Below, in pieces: positions 24,903 to 32,914 of a stretch of DNA of 64,000 nt. Source of the stretch: Thiomonas sp. FB-6 (GTDB taxonomy: Bacteria; Pseudomonadota; Gammaproteobacteria; Burkholderiales; Burkholderiaceae_C); the NCBI RefSeq assembly GCF_000377645.1, contig NZ_KB898471.1, forward strand, positions 310,001-374,000, written 5' to 3'. Position numbers and translations under genes: made by a program. Under the pieces are notes generated by a model, which saw only the letters and a program-made list of their open reading frames with translations, had not been told where the DNA came from and searched no databases. Each line of letters begins with the position of its first letter. The first letter of the stretch is position 1.

Positions 24903-26206
24903 TTGGCGACCCGCCTCCAGAAATCGGATGAGAAACCCGGGTCGACGAACCCGGCGAACTGCTCCCAGCGCGCGAAGGAGCCGCGGAACATGCGCGGCGG
25001 CATGCGCGCGTCCTTGGCAGGGTACAAGGCTCCGCCCGCCTCGGCCACCACCGCGTCGAGTTCCTCGAACAGGCGCAGGGTGCTGGCGCCGCGGTTGGGA
25101 AAGTCCAGCGCCAGGGTCGCGCCGGGGCGCGCGAAGGACAGCATGCCCAGGCTCGGCCTGTCGCCGAAGGTCTTGAGCACGGCGAGGAAGGAGCCCTCGC
25201 CGCTGCGGGAGATGCGCTGCAGCAGCGCGTCGATGCCCTCGCGCATGCTCGACGGCGGCAGCACGCACTGGTACTGGTAGAAGCCCCGGCGCCCGTAGAT
25301 GCGGTTCCAGTTCGCGATCGCGTCCAGCGGGTAGAAATACGGCAGGTAGTGCGACAGCGCCGTGCCCTCGCGCGCACGGTGCCAGTACAGGGTGTTGAAG
25401 GCGCGCAGGCTCAGTCCGTTGACCAGCGAGACCGGCGGATCCACGGGCATCGAGCGCCGCCGCTCCTTCCAGCCCGGAAGCTGCGCCTGCGCCGCCGCGT
25501 GGCGCGCCGCCATGAACACCCCGCGCCCGCGGCGCGCGCCCTGGGCCAGGCAGTCGATCCAGGCCACCGTGTAGGGCCAGGCAGCCTCCGCCGCGGCGTT
25601 GAGCTCCCAGAAGGCGCCGAGATCCTGGAAGCGCGTGGTGCGTACCGTCATGAAGGCATTGGCCACCGGCTGCAGCTCGATCTCGGCCCAGGTGATCAGC
25701 CCGGTCAGGCCCAGGCCGCCCACCGTGGCGGCGAACAGCTCGGGGTGCTCCCCGGGGCCGCAGACCACGCGCTCGCCCGTGCTGCGCAGCAGTTCCAGGC
25801 GCCGGAGGTGGTGCGCGAAGCTTCCCGCCGCGTGGTGGTTCTTGCCGTGCACGTCGTTGGCGATCGCGCCGCCCACCGTGACCTCGCGGGTGCCCGGGGT
25901 CACGGCGAGGAACCAGCCCATGGGCAGGCACAGCTCGAGGATCTGGCGCAAGGTCACGCCGGCCTCGCAGCGCAGCAGGCCGGCGGCGCGGTCCAGCGCG
26001 ATGAATCGGTCCAGGCCGGTGGTGCGCAGCAGCACGCCGCCGGAGTTCAGGCAGACGTCGCCGTAACTGCGCCCCATGCCGTGCGCCAGCACCGGAACTC
26101 CCGGCGTGCCCATGAGCAGGGCGCGCGCGTCGGCGCGGTCGCACAGGCTGCGAAGCTCCCGCGGCGCCGAGGGGCAGACCCTGCCCCAGGACGACGGCGC
26201 GCTCAC
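24899..26206 (-). CDS. FAD-dependent oxidase, DprE1-like (decaprenylphosphoryl-ribose 2'-oxidase)
   Basis: 435 residues, close to DprE1 (about 460). The PP-loop FAD site is GVPVLAHGMGRSYGDVCLN, followed by VTPGTREVTVGGAIANDVHG and GSFAHHLRRLELL, all typical of the DprE1 branch of the vanillyl-alcohol-oxidase superfamily. The C-terminal half has FYPLDAIANWNRIYGRRGFY and YQCVLPP. DprE1 oxidises the 2'-hydroxyl of decaprenyl-phosphoryl-ribose. In the position of the benzothiazinone-reactive Cys387 of M. tuberculosis the local sequence should be checked by alignment. GTG 26206 overlaps the upstream stop (GTGA). Confidence 0.82.
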   Translation of the reverse strand: MSAPSSWGRVCPSAPRELRSLCDRADARALLMGTPGVPVLAHGMGRSYGDVCLNSGGVLLRTTGLDRFIALDRAAGLLRCEAGVTLRQILELCLPMGWFLAVTPGTREVTVGGAIANDVHGKNHHAAGSFAHHLRRLELLRSTGERVVCGPGEHPELFAATVGGLGLTGLITWAEIELQPVANAFMTVRTTRFQDLGAFWELNAAAEAAWPYTVAWIDCLAQGARRGRGVFMAARHAAAQAQLPGWKERRRSMPVDPPVSLVNGLSLRAFNTLYWHRAREGTALSHYLPYFYPLDAIANWNRIYGRRGFYQYQCVLPPSSMREGIDALLQRISRSGEGSFLAVLKTFGDRPSLGMLSFARPGATLALDFPNRGASTLRLFEELDAVVAEAGGALYPAKDARMPPRMFRGSFARWEQFAGFVDPGFSSDFWRRVAK

Positions 26207-27156
26207 GCCTCGAGCCCCCGGCGCTGCTGCGCGGACAAGGCGACCAGCCCGAGCCCCACCGCGAACCACAGGGTCGCCATGCGGATCAGCACGGTGGCGG
26301 CTGCCGAATCGGCGAAGGAGGCCTTCTGGAACATCAGCAGCGCCACCATGGCCGCCTCGGCGCCGCCCAGGCCGCCGGGCAGCACGCTGAGCGCGCCGGC
26401 GAGCATGGACACCGCGTAGACGAAGACCGCGTAGCGCAGGCTCACGTCGATGCCCAGCCAATGGGTGATCCAGGAGAAGGCCACCGCCTCCGCGGCCCAG
26501 GCCAGGACCCCGAGCGCCGTGGCGGTCAGCACGAGCCGCGGGCCGTGGCAACGCCGCGCCTGGAGCAGCAGGCGCGCGACGTGCGACAGCAGGGCGCCGA
26601 GCCGGCCGCCCAGGCGCTCGCCGCGGCGCTCCAGCCAGGCCAGCCCGACGCCGCGGGCCAGCAGCACCAGCCCGAGGGCGATGAGGGCGAAGCCCAGCAG
26701 CACGGCCCCGCGCAGTCGCGGGTACAGGCTCAGCCCGGCGAGCGCCAGCAGCAGCACCGCGATCAGGTCGGACAGGCGCTCGCTGAACAGCGCCGCCAGG
26801 CTGTCGTGGTAATCCACGCCCAGGGGCTTGAGAAACACCGAGCGCAGCGCCTCGCCGGCCTTGCCGGGGGTGGTGGTCAGCGCGAATCCCGACAGGTAGA
26901 TGCGCAGGTGCGCGCGCCAGGGCAGCCGATGGCCCAGCACCCGCAGATAGGCCTGCCAGCGCGTGAAGCGCAACCCATAGTTCAGGCAGGACATCATCAG
27001 CACCGCGGCGATGCCCGGCGCGCCGATGCGCACGACCGCGTGGACGAAGGCACCCCAGCCGCTGGCCAGCGAAACCAGCAGGTAGCCCGCCGCCGCGACC
27101 AGCACCGAGGCGAGCAGCGCCTTGAACCGCCAGCCGGAGATCAGCGCGGAGCTCAA
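26203..27156 (-). CDS. UPF0104/lysylphosphatidylglycerol-synthase-TM family membrane protein (flippase-like)
   Basis: 317 residues with seven to eight membrane helices. CLNYGLRFTRWQAYLRVLG, then YLSGFALTTTPGKAGEALRS and ERLSDLIAVLLLA, are the conserved core of the DUF6044/UPF0104 family; the late VLPGGLGGAEAAMVALL block is also typical. Family members include lipid flippase-like proteins. Next to polyprenyl-phosphate-sugar genes it could move the lipid-linked pentose across the inner membrane. A TTG start (27156) overlaps the UbiA-like stop (TTGA); a GTG 17 codons downstream is possible. Flippase activity is an inference from context. Confidence 0.75.
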   Translation of the reverse strand: MSSALISGWRFKALLASVLVAAAGYLLVSLASGWGAFVHAVVRIGAPGIAAVLMMSCLNYGLRFTRWQAYLRVLGHRLPWRAHLRIYLSGFALTTTPGKAGEALRSVFLKPLGVDYHDSLAALFSERLSDLIAVLLLALAGLSLYPRLRGAVLLGFALIALGLVLLARGVGLAWLERRGERLGGRLGALLSHVARLLLQARRCHGPRLVLTATALGVLAWAAEAVAFSWITHWLGIDVSLRYAVFVYAVSMLAGALSVLPGGLGGAEAAMVALLMFQKASFADSAAATVLIRMATLWFAVGLGLVALSAQQRRGLEA

Positions 27157-28025
27157 CGCAGCACCACCGCCGTGACGGCCAGCCAACCCAGCCCGGTGGC
27201 GATCAGGTGCGGGTCGCGCAGCAGGTCCCTGGCCGTGTCGTTGCCTGCCGCGCGGTGGTGCAGCAGGAACAGGTAGCGGAACATGCCGTAGACCACGAAG
27301 GGCAGGGTGTAGATCAGGGCGTCGGTGCCATGCGCGCGAACGGTGTCGGCGCTGACGCTGTAGATGCCGTAGCTGAGGATGGAACAGGCGGCGCTGATGC
27401 CGGTGAGCTGGTCCAGCACCACCGGGCTGTAGTCGTCCAGCACCCGGCGCACGCTGGCCTTGTCCGTCTTCCCGGCAGTCTCCAGCGCCAGCAGTTCGGC
27501 CCGGCGCTTGGCGAAGCCCAGGAACAGCGTGAGCATCAGCCCGGTGAGCAGCAGCCAGTTCGACGGCGCGATCCCGACCCCGGTGGTGCCGGCCAGGATG
27601 CGAAGCATGAACCCCGCCGAGATGATGAACACGTCCAGGATCACGACGTGCTTGAGTCCCCTGGAATAGGCCAGGTTGATCGCCAGGTACAGCGCGATGA
27701 GCGCCGGCGCCTTCCATCCGACCACGGAAGACAGCGCGAAAGCCACGGCGGCCAGCACCGCCGCGATGCCCCAGCCCTGGGGCAGGGAAATGGCGCCGCT
27801 GGCGATCGGGCGCCGGCACTTGGTCGGATGCTGGCGGTCGGTCTCGCGGTCGAAGATGTCGTTGACCGTGTACACGCAACTGGCCGCCGCGCAGAACGCG
27901 AGGAACACCCACAGGGTGGCGAGCGCGGTGCGCAGGTCGTGCACCGGAGAAAACAGGAAGCCTACCCAGACGAATCCATTCTTGAGGTACTGGTGCGGCC
28001 GCAGCAGGCGCAGGATCGTCTTCAT
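27153..28025 (-). CDS. UbiA-family prenyltransferase, 5-phosphoribosyl-1-monophosphodecaprenol (DPPR) synthase-like
   Basis: 290 residues with about eight membrane helices. LLRPHQYLKNGFVWVGFLFS at the start, the first Asp-rich motif NDIFDRETDRQHPTK and the second LGFAKRRAEL with a nearby acidic cluster are those of the Rv3806c/NoeC branch of UbiA, not of the quinone branch. These enzymes transfer phosphoribose from PRPP to polyprenyl phosphate, the first step of arabinose-donor synthesis. It heads a seven-gene chain in which each stop overlaps or abuts the next start. The gene begins 48 bp after the monooxygenase stop. Confident of the subfamily by motif and context. Confidence 0.85.
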   Translation of the reverse strand: MKTILRLLRPHQYLKNGFVWVGFLFSPVHDLRTALATLWVFLAFCAAASCVYTVNDIFDRETDRQHPTKCRRPIASGAISLPQGWGIAAVLAAVAFALSSVVGWKAPALIALYLAINLAYSRGLKHVVILDVFIISAGFMLRILAGTTGVGIAPSNWLLLTGLMLTLFLGFAKRRAELLALETAGKTDKASVRRVLDDYSPVVLDQLTGISAACSILSYGIYSVSADTVRAHGTDALIYTLPFVVYGMFRYLFLLHHRAAGNDTARDLLRDPHLIATGLGWLAVTAVVLR

Positions 28026-28073
28026 GGTCAGGATGGGACTGCAGGCATGTGGCGCCGGAACATGGCGGCCATC

Positions 28074-30050
28074 CTAACCGGAGCAGGGTGTCGCGGGGCC
28101 GGGCCCGGCCTCCGAGCGGAGCATGAACCCGGCGAAGAACTCCGCCAGCTCCTCGTGCCCGTCCAGCGGCAGCACCAGCGCCACGTATTGGTCCGGACGA
28201 ACGACCACCAGCGCGCCGCGCTCGCGGTCGATGCCGCGCAGGGCGTAGATGTCCTCGCCCTCGCGCAGTCCGGAGCTGAACACCTTCTCGTAGTCGCGCA
28301 GGCCGTGGCGCCCCTTGCACGGAAGCAGCAACGGCGGCAGCGAGCCCAGGTCCACGTCGCGGTGGCTGCCCGGGAAGACCGCCCGCAGGTCGAACACCGC
28401 GTCGAGGTCGGCCCCGCGCGGCGTGTAGCGGCGCAGCGGCGAGGCCTGCGCCCCGTCCAGGAATTCGCACAGGCCGCGCAGCCCGCCGCGCGCCTGCGCG
28501 CGGTCCCGCTCGCCGGCGAAGGCATACAGGCGCCAGCGCCCGTCCGCGGCCGCGACATGCCCGAGCTGCAGCGGCCGGGCATCGGCCACGCGCACCACCG
28601 GGGCCGAATGAAAGCGCCTGCCGGGCTCGAAGCCCCGGGCCAGGCCCTGGTGGCGCGCGTCGCCGCAGATGAGCGAGGGCGCGTAGCGCGTGCCGAAGCC
28701 CGCGGTGAAACGCCCGTGCTGCTGGAAATAGGCCTTGAAGGCCTCCGGGTCGACGCCTTCGGCGGCGGCCTCGCCGGCGACAGTGTCCAGGCGGGCGCGG
28801 TCGCTGAACATGCGCGCCCAGGCGCGGTCGAAGTCGATGAGCTGCTGCGCCACCACCTGGCGCTCGGCCGAGTAGCTGTGCAGCAGCGCGGGGTCGCACT
28901 GGCCGCGCAGCACGGCGGCGAGTTTCCAGCCCAGGTTGAAACTATCCTGCATGGAGAAATTCATGCCCTGGCCGGCCTTGGGGCTGTGGGTGTGGCAGGC
29001 GTCGCCGGCGATGAACACCCGCGGCGCGGGCGTGTCCGGGGCCGCGGGATCCCCGGCCACGTCGTCGTAGCGTGCGCAGATGCGCTGGCCGATTTCGTAC
29101 ACCGACCACCACGGCACTTCCTTCACCTCCAGGGTGTACGGATGCAGGATGCGCCGCGCCGCCTCGATCAGGCGCTGCGGCGTGATGTTGCGCCCGGTAA
29201 CGCGTTCGCCCTCGCCGAGCTTGTCCATCTCCACGTACAGGCGCACCAGGTAGCCGCCCTCGCGCGGGATCACCAGCAGGTTGCCGGCCTCGGCCGACTG
29301 CACCGCCACCTTGTGGCGGATGTCGGGGAAGTCGGTCACGGCCAGCAGGTCCATCACGCCCCAGGCCTGGTTGGCGGAATCCCCCACCAGTTCGCGGCCG
29401 ATGGCCCGGCGCACCGCGCTGCGCGCACCGTCGCAGCCCACCACGTAGCGCGCGCGCAGGGTCTCGATCTGCCCGGCGTGCTCCGGGTCGGTGCGCTCCA
29501 CGCGCACGCTCACCGGGTAGTCGCCGGCCTCGCGGTCCACCACCAGGTCCACCACCCGGCGCGCATAGTGCGGCTGCAGGCGCGCCGGCGCGCGCGCCAT
29601 GGCTTCGAGGTAGAAGTCGTGCACCCGCGCCTGGTTGAGCACCACGTGCGGGAACTCCGACAAACCGTCCTCGGTGTCCTGCACCCGGCCGTGGCGCACG
29701 ATGCGCCGGGGGTCGGCTGCGTCGGGCTTCCAGAAGGTGACCTCCTGGATCCAGCAGGCTTCCTCGAGCACGCGCTCGGCGAACCCGAAGGCCTGGAACA
29801 TCTCCAGGGTGCGGCAGGCGATGCCGTCGGCCTGGCCGAGCTGCAAGGGCCCGTCCCGGGACTCGACCAGGCAGGTGCGGATGTCGCCGAAGGCGGCCAG
29901 CTGCGCGGCCAGGGTCAGCCCGGCCGGCCCGGCGCCGACGATGAGCACGTCGGTCCGCGGGGGCAGCGCGTCGCCATGGGCGAGGGCCAGCGGCGAGGCC
30001 GGCGCCACGCGCGGGTCGCCCGGCACGAATCCTTGAACATGGAACTGCAT
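28074..30050 (-). CDS. mobA: FAD-dependent aromatic monooxygenase, 3-hydroxybenzoate 4-monooxygenase (MobA) type
   Basis: 658 residues, the length of MobA and phenol 2-monooxygenase rather than of the shorter PobA group. FAD Rossmann motif VLIVGAGPAGLTLAAQLA (about residue 36), the YVVGCDGARSAVRRAIG (DG motif), and FIAGDACHTHSPKAGQGMN (GD motif) are intact. A C-terminal thioredoxin-like domain (LDAVFDLRAVFPGSHRDVD onwards) is present as in MobA. The likely reaction is NADPH- and O2-dependent hydroxylation of 3-hydroxybenzoate to protocatechuate. A GGAG lies 6-9 nt before ATG 30050. It is divergent from an IclR regulator, which probably controls it. The precise aromatic substrate is an inference. 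Confidence 0.82.
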   Translation of the reverse strand: MQFHVQGFVPGDPRVAPASPLALAHGDALPPRTDVLIVGAGPAGLTLAAQLAAFGDIRTCLVESRDGPLQLGQADGIACRTLEMFQAFGFAERVLEEACWIQEVTFWKPDAADPRRIVRHGRVQDTEDGLSEFPHVVLNQARVHDFYLEAMARAPARLQPHYARRVVDLVVDREAGDYPVSVRVERTDPEHAGQIETLRARYVVGCDGARSAVRRAIGRELVGDSANQAWGVMDLLAVTDFPDIRHKVAVQSAEAGNLLVIPREGGYLVRLYVEMDKLGEGERVTGRNITPQRLIEAARRILHPYTLEVKEVPWWSVYEIGQRICARYDDVAGDPAAPDTPAPRVFIAGDACHTHSPKAGQGMNFSMQDSFNLGWKLAAVLRGQCDPALLHSYSAERQVVAQQLIDFDRAWARMFSDRARLDTVAGEAAAEGVDPEAFKAYFQQHGRFTAGFGTRYAPSLICGDARHQGLARGFEPGRRFHSAPVVRVADARPLQLGHVAAADGRWRLYAFAGERDRAQARGGLRGLCEFLDGAQASPLRRYTPRGADLDAVFDLRAVFPGSHRDVDLGSLPPLLLPCKGRHGLRDYEKVFSSGLREGEDIYALRGIDRERGALVVVRPDQYVALVLPLDGHEELAEFFAGFMLRSEAGPGPATPCSG

Positions 30051-30164
30051 TCGTCTTCTCCGCGAGTGGGGGATGGGCCGGGGCTCGCCGCCCGCTCGCG
30101 CGGCGGGGGCGCTCCGCGGCCGCCACGCATGTTCCCCGCCTCCCCCGCCCGCTGGGCGCCTGAT

Positions 30165-30181
30165 TCGCGGATTCTGCGAAA
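30165..30181. promoter_or_regulatory. candidate IclR operator between mobA and the regulator gene
   Basis: Inverted repeat TTCGC - N7 - GCGAA in the 176-bp divergent intergenic region (30051-30226), 46 bp before the regulator start. IclR-family proteins bind short palindromes in such divergent promoters. Only one copy is seen. Confidence 0.3.
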
Positions 30182-30226
30182 ATCTTCACACACTCGCGTC
30201 CTGGCGCCACGGCGCCGCAACCGGCC

Positions 30227-30973
30227 ATGTCCCGCACCCTGAAGGTCCTGCAGGTGCTGCGCCTGTACGACGAGCAGCACCCGGTGCTGCGCGCCGGCGA
30301 CATCGCGGGCGGGCTGGGCGTGTCCCTGGCCACCGCCTACCGCTGCATCGAGGACCTGGAATCCGCCGGCCTGCTGGAATGCATCGCCAGCGGCCTGTAC
30401 GGCCTGGGACCGGCGATCGTCGAGATGGACCGCCAGATCCGCATCGCCGACCCCCTGATCGCCGCAGCCTCCGACATCGCGCGCACCCTGTGCGAGCGCA
30501 CGCGCGGCACCATCCTGCTGTGCCGCCTGCACGGCCTGAAGGTGATCTGCGTGCACAGCGTCGCGGGCAGTTCGGCGCCGCCGGTGGTGGGCTACGAGCG
30601 CGGGCGGGCCATGCCCCTGCATCGCGGCGCACCCTCCCGCGCCATCCTGGCGCATGTTCCCGCCCCCACGCTGCAGCGCCTGGTCGACGAGAACGCCGCG
30701 GAGCTGCGCCGCGCCGGGTGGCCCACCCGCCTGCCCGAGCTGCACCAGCAGCTGCAGGCCATGCGCGGCCAGGGCGTGCTGGTCTCGGTGGCCGAGGTGG
30801 ACGAAGGGGCGCACGGCTGGGCCGTGCCCCTGTTCGCCGGCCGCCAGCTCATCGGCAGTCTCAGCGTGGTGCGCGCCGGCGCGGGCATCGCGCCCGGCGA
30901 GCACGGCCGCATCGGCGAGCTCCTGCGCCGCGCGGCCCTGCGCATCGAGGCGCGGCTGGAGGATGTGAAGTGA
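30227..30973 (+). CDS. IclR-family transcriptional regulator
   Basis: 248 residues. An N-terminal winged helix (residues 3-60, VLRAGDIAGGLGVSLATAYRCI) is followed by an IclR effector-binding domain (GRAMPLHRGAPSRAILA, QGVLVSVAEVDEGAHGWAVP, LIGSLSVV). It is divergent from the mobA-like gene, the common arrangement for IclR control of aromatic catabolism; effector probably the monooxygenase substrate. It converges with the first hipA gene (stops 13 bp apart). The helix-turn-helix and effector domains look complete. Confidence 0.9.
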   Translation: MSRTLKVLQVLRLYDEQHPVLRAGDIAGGLGVSLATAYRCIEDLESAGLLECIASGLYGLGPAIVEMDRQIRIADPLIAAASDIARTLCERTRGTILLCRLHGLKVICVHSVAGSSAPPVVGYERGRAMPLHRGAPSRAILAHVPAPTLQRLVDENAAELRRAGWPTRLPELHQQLQAMRGQGVLVSVAEVDEGAHGWAVPLFAGRQLIGSLSVVRAGAGIAPGEHGRIGELLRRAALRIEARLEDVK

Positions 30974-30986
30974 AGGGAAGGCGCGC

Positions 30987-32315
30987 TCAGGGTTCGAAGC
31001 GGCCGCGCCTCGAAAATGCTCCGCCACGCCTGGGCCGTACCGCGAGCGCCTCGTAGCTCGACGGTTCGAAGTTCTCTCGCTGCGAGCGCAACGGGTCCGC
31101 GTCGATCCGCTCAGCCAGGCACTCGATGTCGCGGCCGCTGACGCCAGCCGCCACGAAGTGCTCGCGCCAGCCGTTGACCGCGCGGACGACCTGCGCGAGC
31201 TCTTGAGCGGCTTGTCCGGCCGTCAGGCCGAACGCGTCGCACTGCGACATCGCGTTCGCGAGGGTCGACTCCTGCCCCGCCGAACCACAGACGAATTCCT
31301 GGAAGCCCTGGCCGGAGTTCGTCGGCAGGACGTCAAAGGCCGGCGCCAGCTTCAGGCGCCCGTGTTCGCGAGGACTGAGCACCAGCAGGGCATGGTTCTT
31401 CTCGTGGTCGTCCGTGTTGTCGATGAGGATGTTGAACACCATCCGCCGGAAAAGCTCGCGTGCATCTCGCAGGTGGGTGTCGTTGCTCGAAACGCCCGTG
31501 CGGCGAAGAATGCGAGCCAGGGCCGGGTAGCCCATCTCGGGCTCGGCGCCACTGGCCGTGGCGGCGCGGATCGCCGTGCCCGCGGAGATGCAGTGGATCC
31601 GGATTCCGGGGCTTCGGTCAAAGCGGCGCACCGCCACGGCATGGCCGTCCCGCAAGCGGATGAGCTGGGTGTCGGCCGTGGTGATGCCCGCTTTCCGGGC
31701 CAGGGTCATCGACGCATGCTCGATCAAGGGGGTGTCGACGGGCTCGTTGTTGAAGAACTTGATGACCCACTCGTGGCCGCCCATCTCGATCAGCGCCTTG
31801 GGCTTGGCGCCACCGAGGGGGCTGCCACCCCCCGAAATCATCCGCGCCTCGAGTTCGGACAGGGGTTGCGCGGCCTCGATCTTCGCCACGACTTCGCTGA
31901 GCCGCTGGACGTCGGCCAGGCGCGGCAGCGGACCTCCGGCGCGCGGGCTGTAGGCGGCCTCGGAAGTCGAGACCCCGAGCGCGCCGAAGCGCTCGTCACC
32001 GGCGTAGTACAGGTACTCCATCAGGGAAACGCGCTTCGGCTTGTCCACGAAGCGGATCACCTTTTCGCCCCAGCGATCAGGACGTGCATCGTCGACGGCG
32101 CCGACGGCCCGCGCCTCACCCTCCTGGCGGCCGGGAGGCATGTGCTCGGTATCGACCAGCGGCAGGTCCTCGCTGAGAGGGAAGCCCGCCTTCAGCCATT
32201 CCTGACCGTAGCGCAGGGAAACACCCTTTCCGGCGGCCACCAGCTTCAGGACGCCCACGTATCGCGGCGCGGCCGGATCCGCGAGGTACCAGAGGTGGAG
32301 CGTGTCGTGTCGCAT
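30987..32315 (-). CDS. hipA: HipA-like serine/threonine kinase toxin, module 1
   Basis: 442 residues. The HipA N-terminal lobe has VGVLKLVAAGKGVSLRYGQEWL and FPLSEDLPL. The nucleotide loop is ISGGGSPLGGAKPKALI, and the catalytic segment NILIDNTDDHEKNHALL gives the Asp and Asn of the HipA kinase; APAFDVLPT corresponds to the metal-binding DxD region. HipA kinases inactivate targets such as glutamyl-tRNA synthetase and cause dormancy. ATG 32315 overlaps the antitoxin stop by one base (TGATG). The putative antitoxin gene lies immediately upstream, giving a standard hipBA operon. Confidence 0.85.
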   Translation of the reverse strand: MRHDTLHLWYLADPAAPRYVGVLKLVAAGKGVSLRYGQEWLKAGFPLSEDLPLVDTEHMPPGRQEGEARAVGAVDDARPDRWGEKVIRFVDKPKRVSLMEYLYYAGDERFGALGVSTSEAAYSPRAGGPLPRLADVQRLSEVVAKIEAAQPLSELEARMISGGGSPLGGAKPKALIEMGGHEWVIKFFNNEPVDTPLIEHASMTLARKAGITTADTQLIRLRDGHAVAVRRFDRSPGIRIHCISAGTAIRAATASGAEPEMGYPALARILRRTGVSSNDTHLRDARELFRRMVFNILIDNTDDHEKNHALLVLSPREHGRLKLAPAFDVLPTNSGQGFQEFVCGSAGQESTLANAMSQCDAFGLTAGQAAQELAQVVRAVNGWREHFVAAGVSGRDIECLAERIDADPLRSQRENFEPSSYEALAVRPRRGGAFSRRGRFEP

Positions 32316-32683
32316 CAGCCTGGCGGGCTCTGCCTGCGCAGGCGAGCTTCGGCGGATGCCAGGGCGCGGGCCCTTCCCAGGTCGAGCGCCGCGCGCACAT
32401 CCATCTCGATCGCGCCCCGATCGAATTCCGGAGCCGCGAGATTCCCGAGCTCCGCGTCGCGCTGGAGCAACCACAGGGCCGAGGCGACGATGCCGAGGCT
32501 GACGGTCGGGTCGCCGGACTCCAGGCGCAGCAGCGTCGGCACGGTCACGCCCATGCGCTTGGCCCAGGTCTTCAGCGACTCCTTGCGCCGCAGCCGGGCC
32601 ACGGCCAGGTCTGCACCGAGCTTTTCGAGCACCGCGATCGTGGATGGCGGCAGCTGTTGAATGGCACGAGCTGGTTTCGGCAT
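32315..32683 (-). CDS. hipB: HipB-like helix-turn-helix antitoxin, module 1
   Basis: 122 residues. A Cro/C1-type helix-turn-helix spans about residues 28-75 (LGADLAVARLRRKESLKTWA, RMGVTVPTLLRLESGDPTVS). It would neutralise the adjacent HipA kinase and repress the operon. ATG 32683 follows a strong sigma-70-like promoter so closely that the transcript should carry only a few leader bases, with no ribosome site visible. The C-terminal tail is longer than in E. coli HipB. Partnership with HipA is inferred from the one-base overlap. Confidence 0.8.
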   Translation of the reverse strand: MPKPARAIQQLPPSTIAVLEKLGADLAVARLRRKESLKTWAKRMGVTVPTLLRLESGDPTVSLGIVASALWLLQRDAELGNLAAPEFDRGAIEMDVRAALDLGRARALASAEARLRRQSPPG

Positions 32684-32691
32684 ACAAATAC

Positions 32692-32720
32692 AGTATAGCT
32701 TTCTTGGCTACTTCGAACAA
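32692..32720 (-). promoter_or_regulatory. sigma-70-like promoter of hipBA module 1
   Basis: Minus strand: TTGTTC (32720-32715), 17-nt spacer, TATACT (32697-32692). The expected start is near 32685, only about two bases before the ATG at 32683, so the mRNA is nearly leaderless. An ATAC-N7-GTAT repeat (32682-32696) over the -10 and start is a candidate HipB operator. The remaining gap 32721-32914 shows no gene. Confidence 0.65.
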
Positions 32721-32914
32721 TTCTATTTGCCTATCCGCGCCAAAAGCGCGCCCGACGAGCGCGTGCTCGGGAGTTCAGCAGGCGAGAGGAATCCCCGGCT
32801 GGGCTGCATCCCAGTCGCTGGAGTCACTCGCGCCGGCACGCCGACCACGATGGCGAAGGGGGCCGAGTTGGGCTGAGCAGGCCTGGAAGCCGCCCTCGCG
32901 AACGCCACCGAAAC

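Noticed and set aside
24147-26144. 665-codon frame suggesting an oxidase-reductase fusion
   Set aside because: The N-terminal part is the wrong frame of the DprE1-like gene; the reductase starts at GTG 24902 after that gene's stop.
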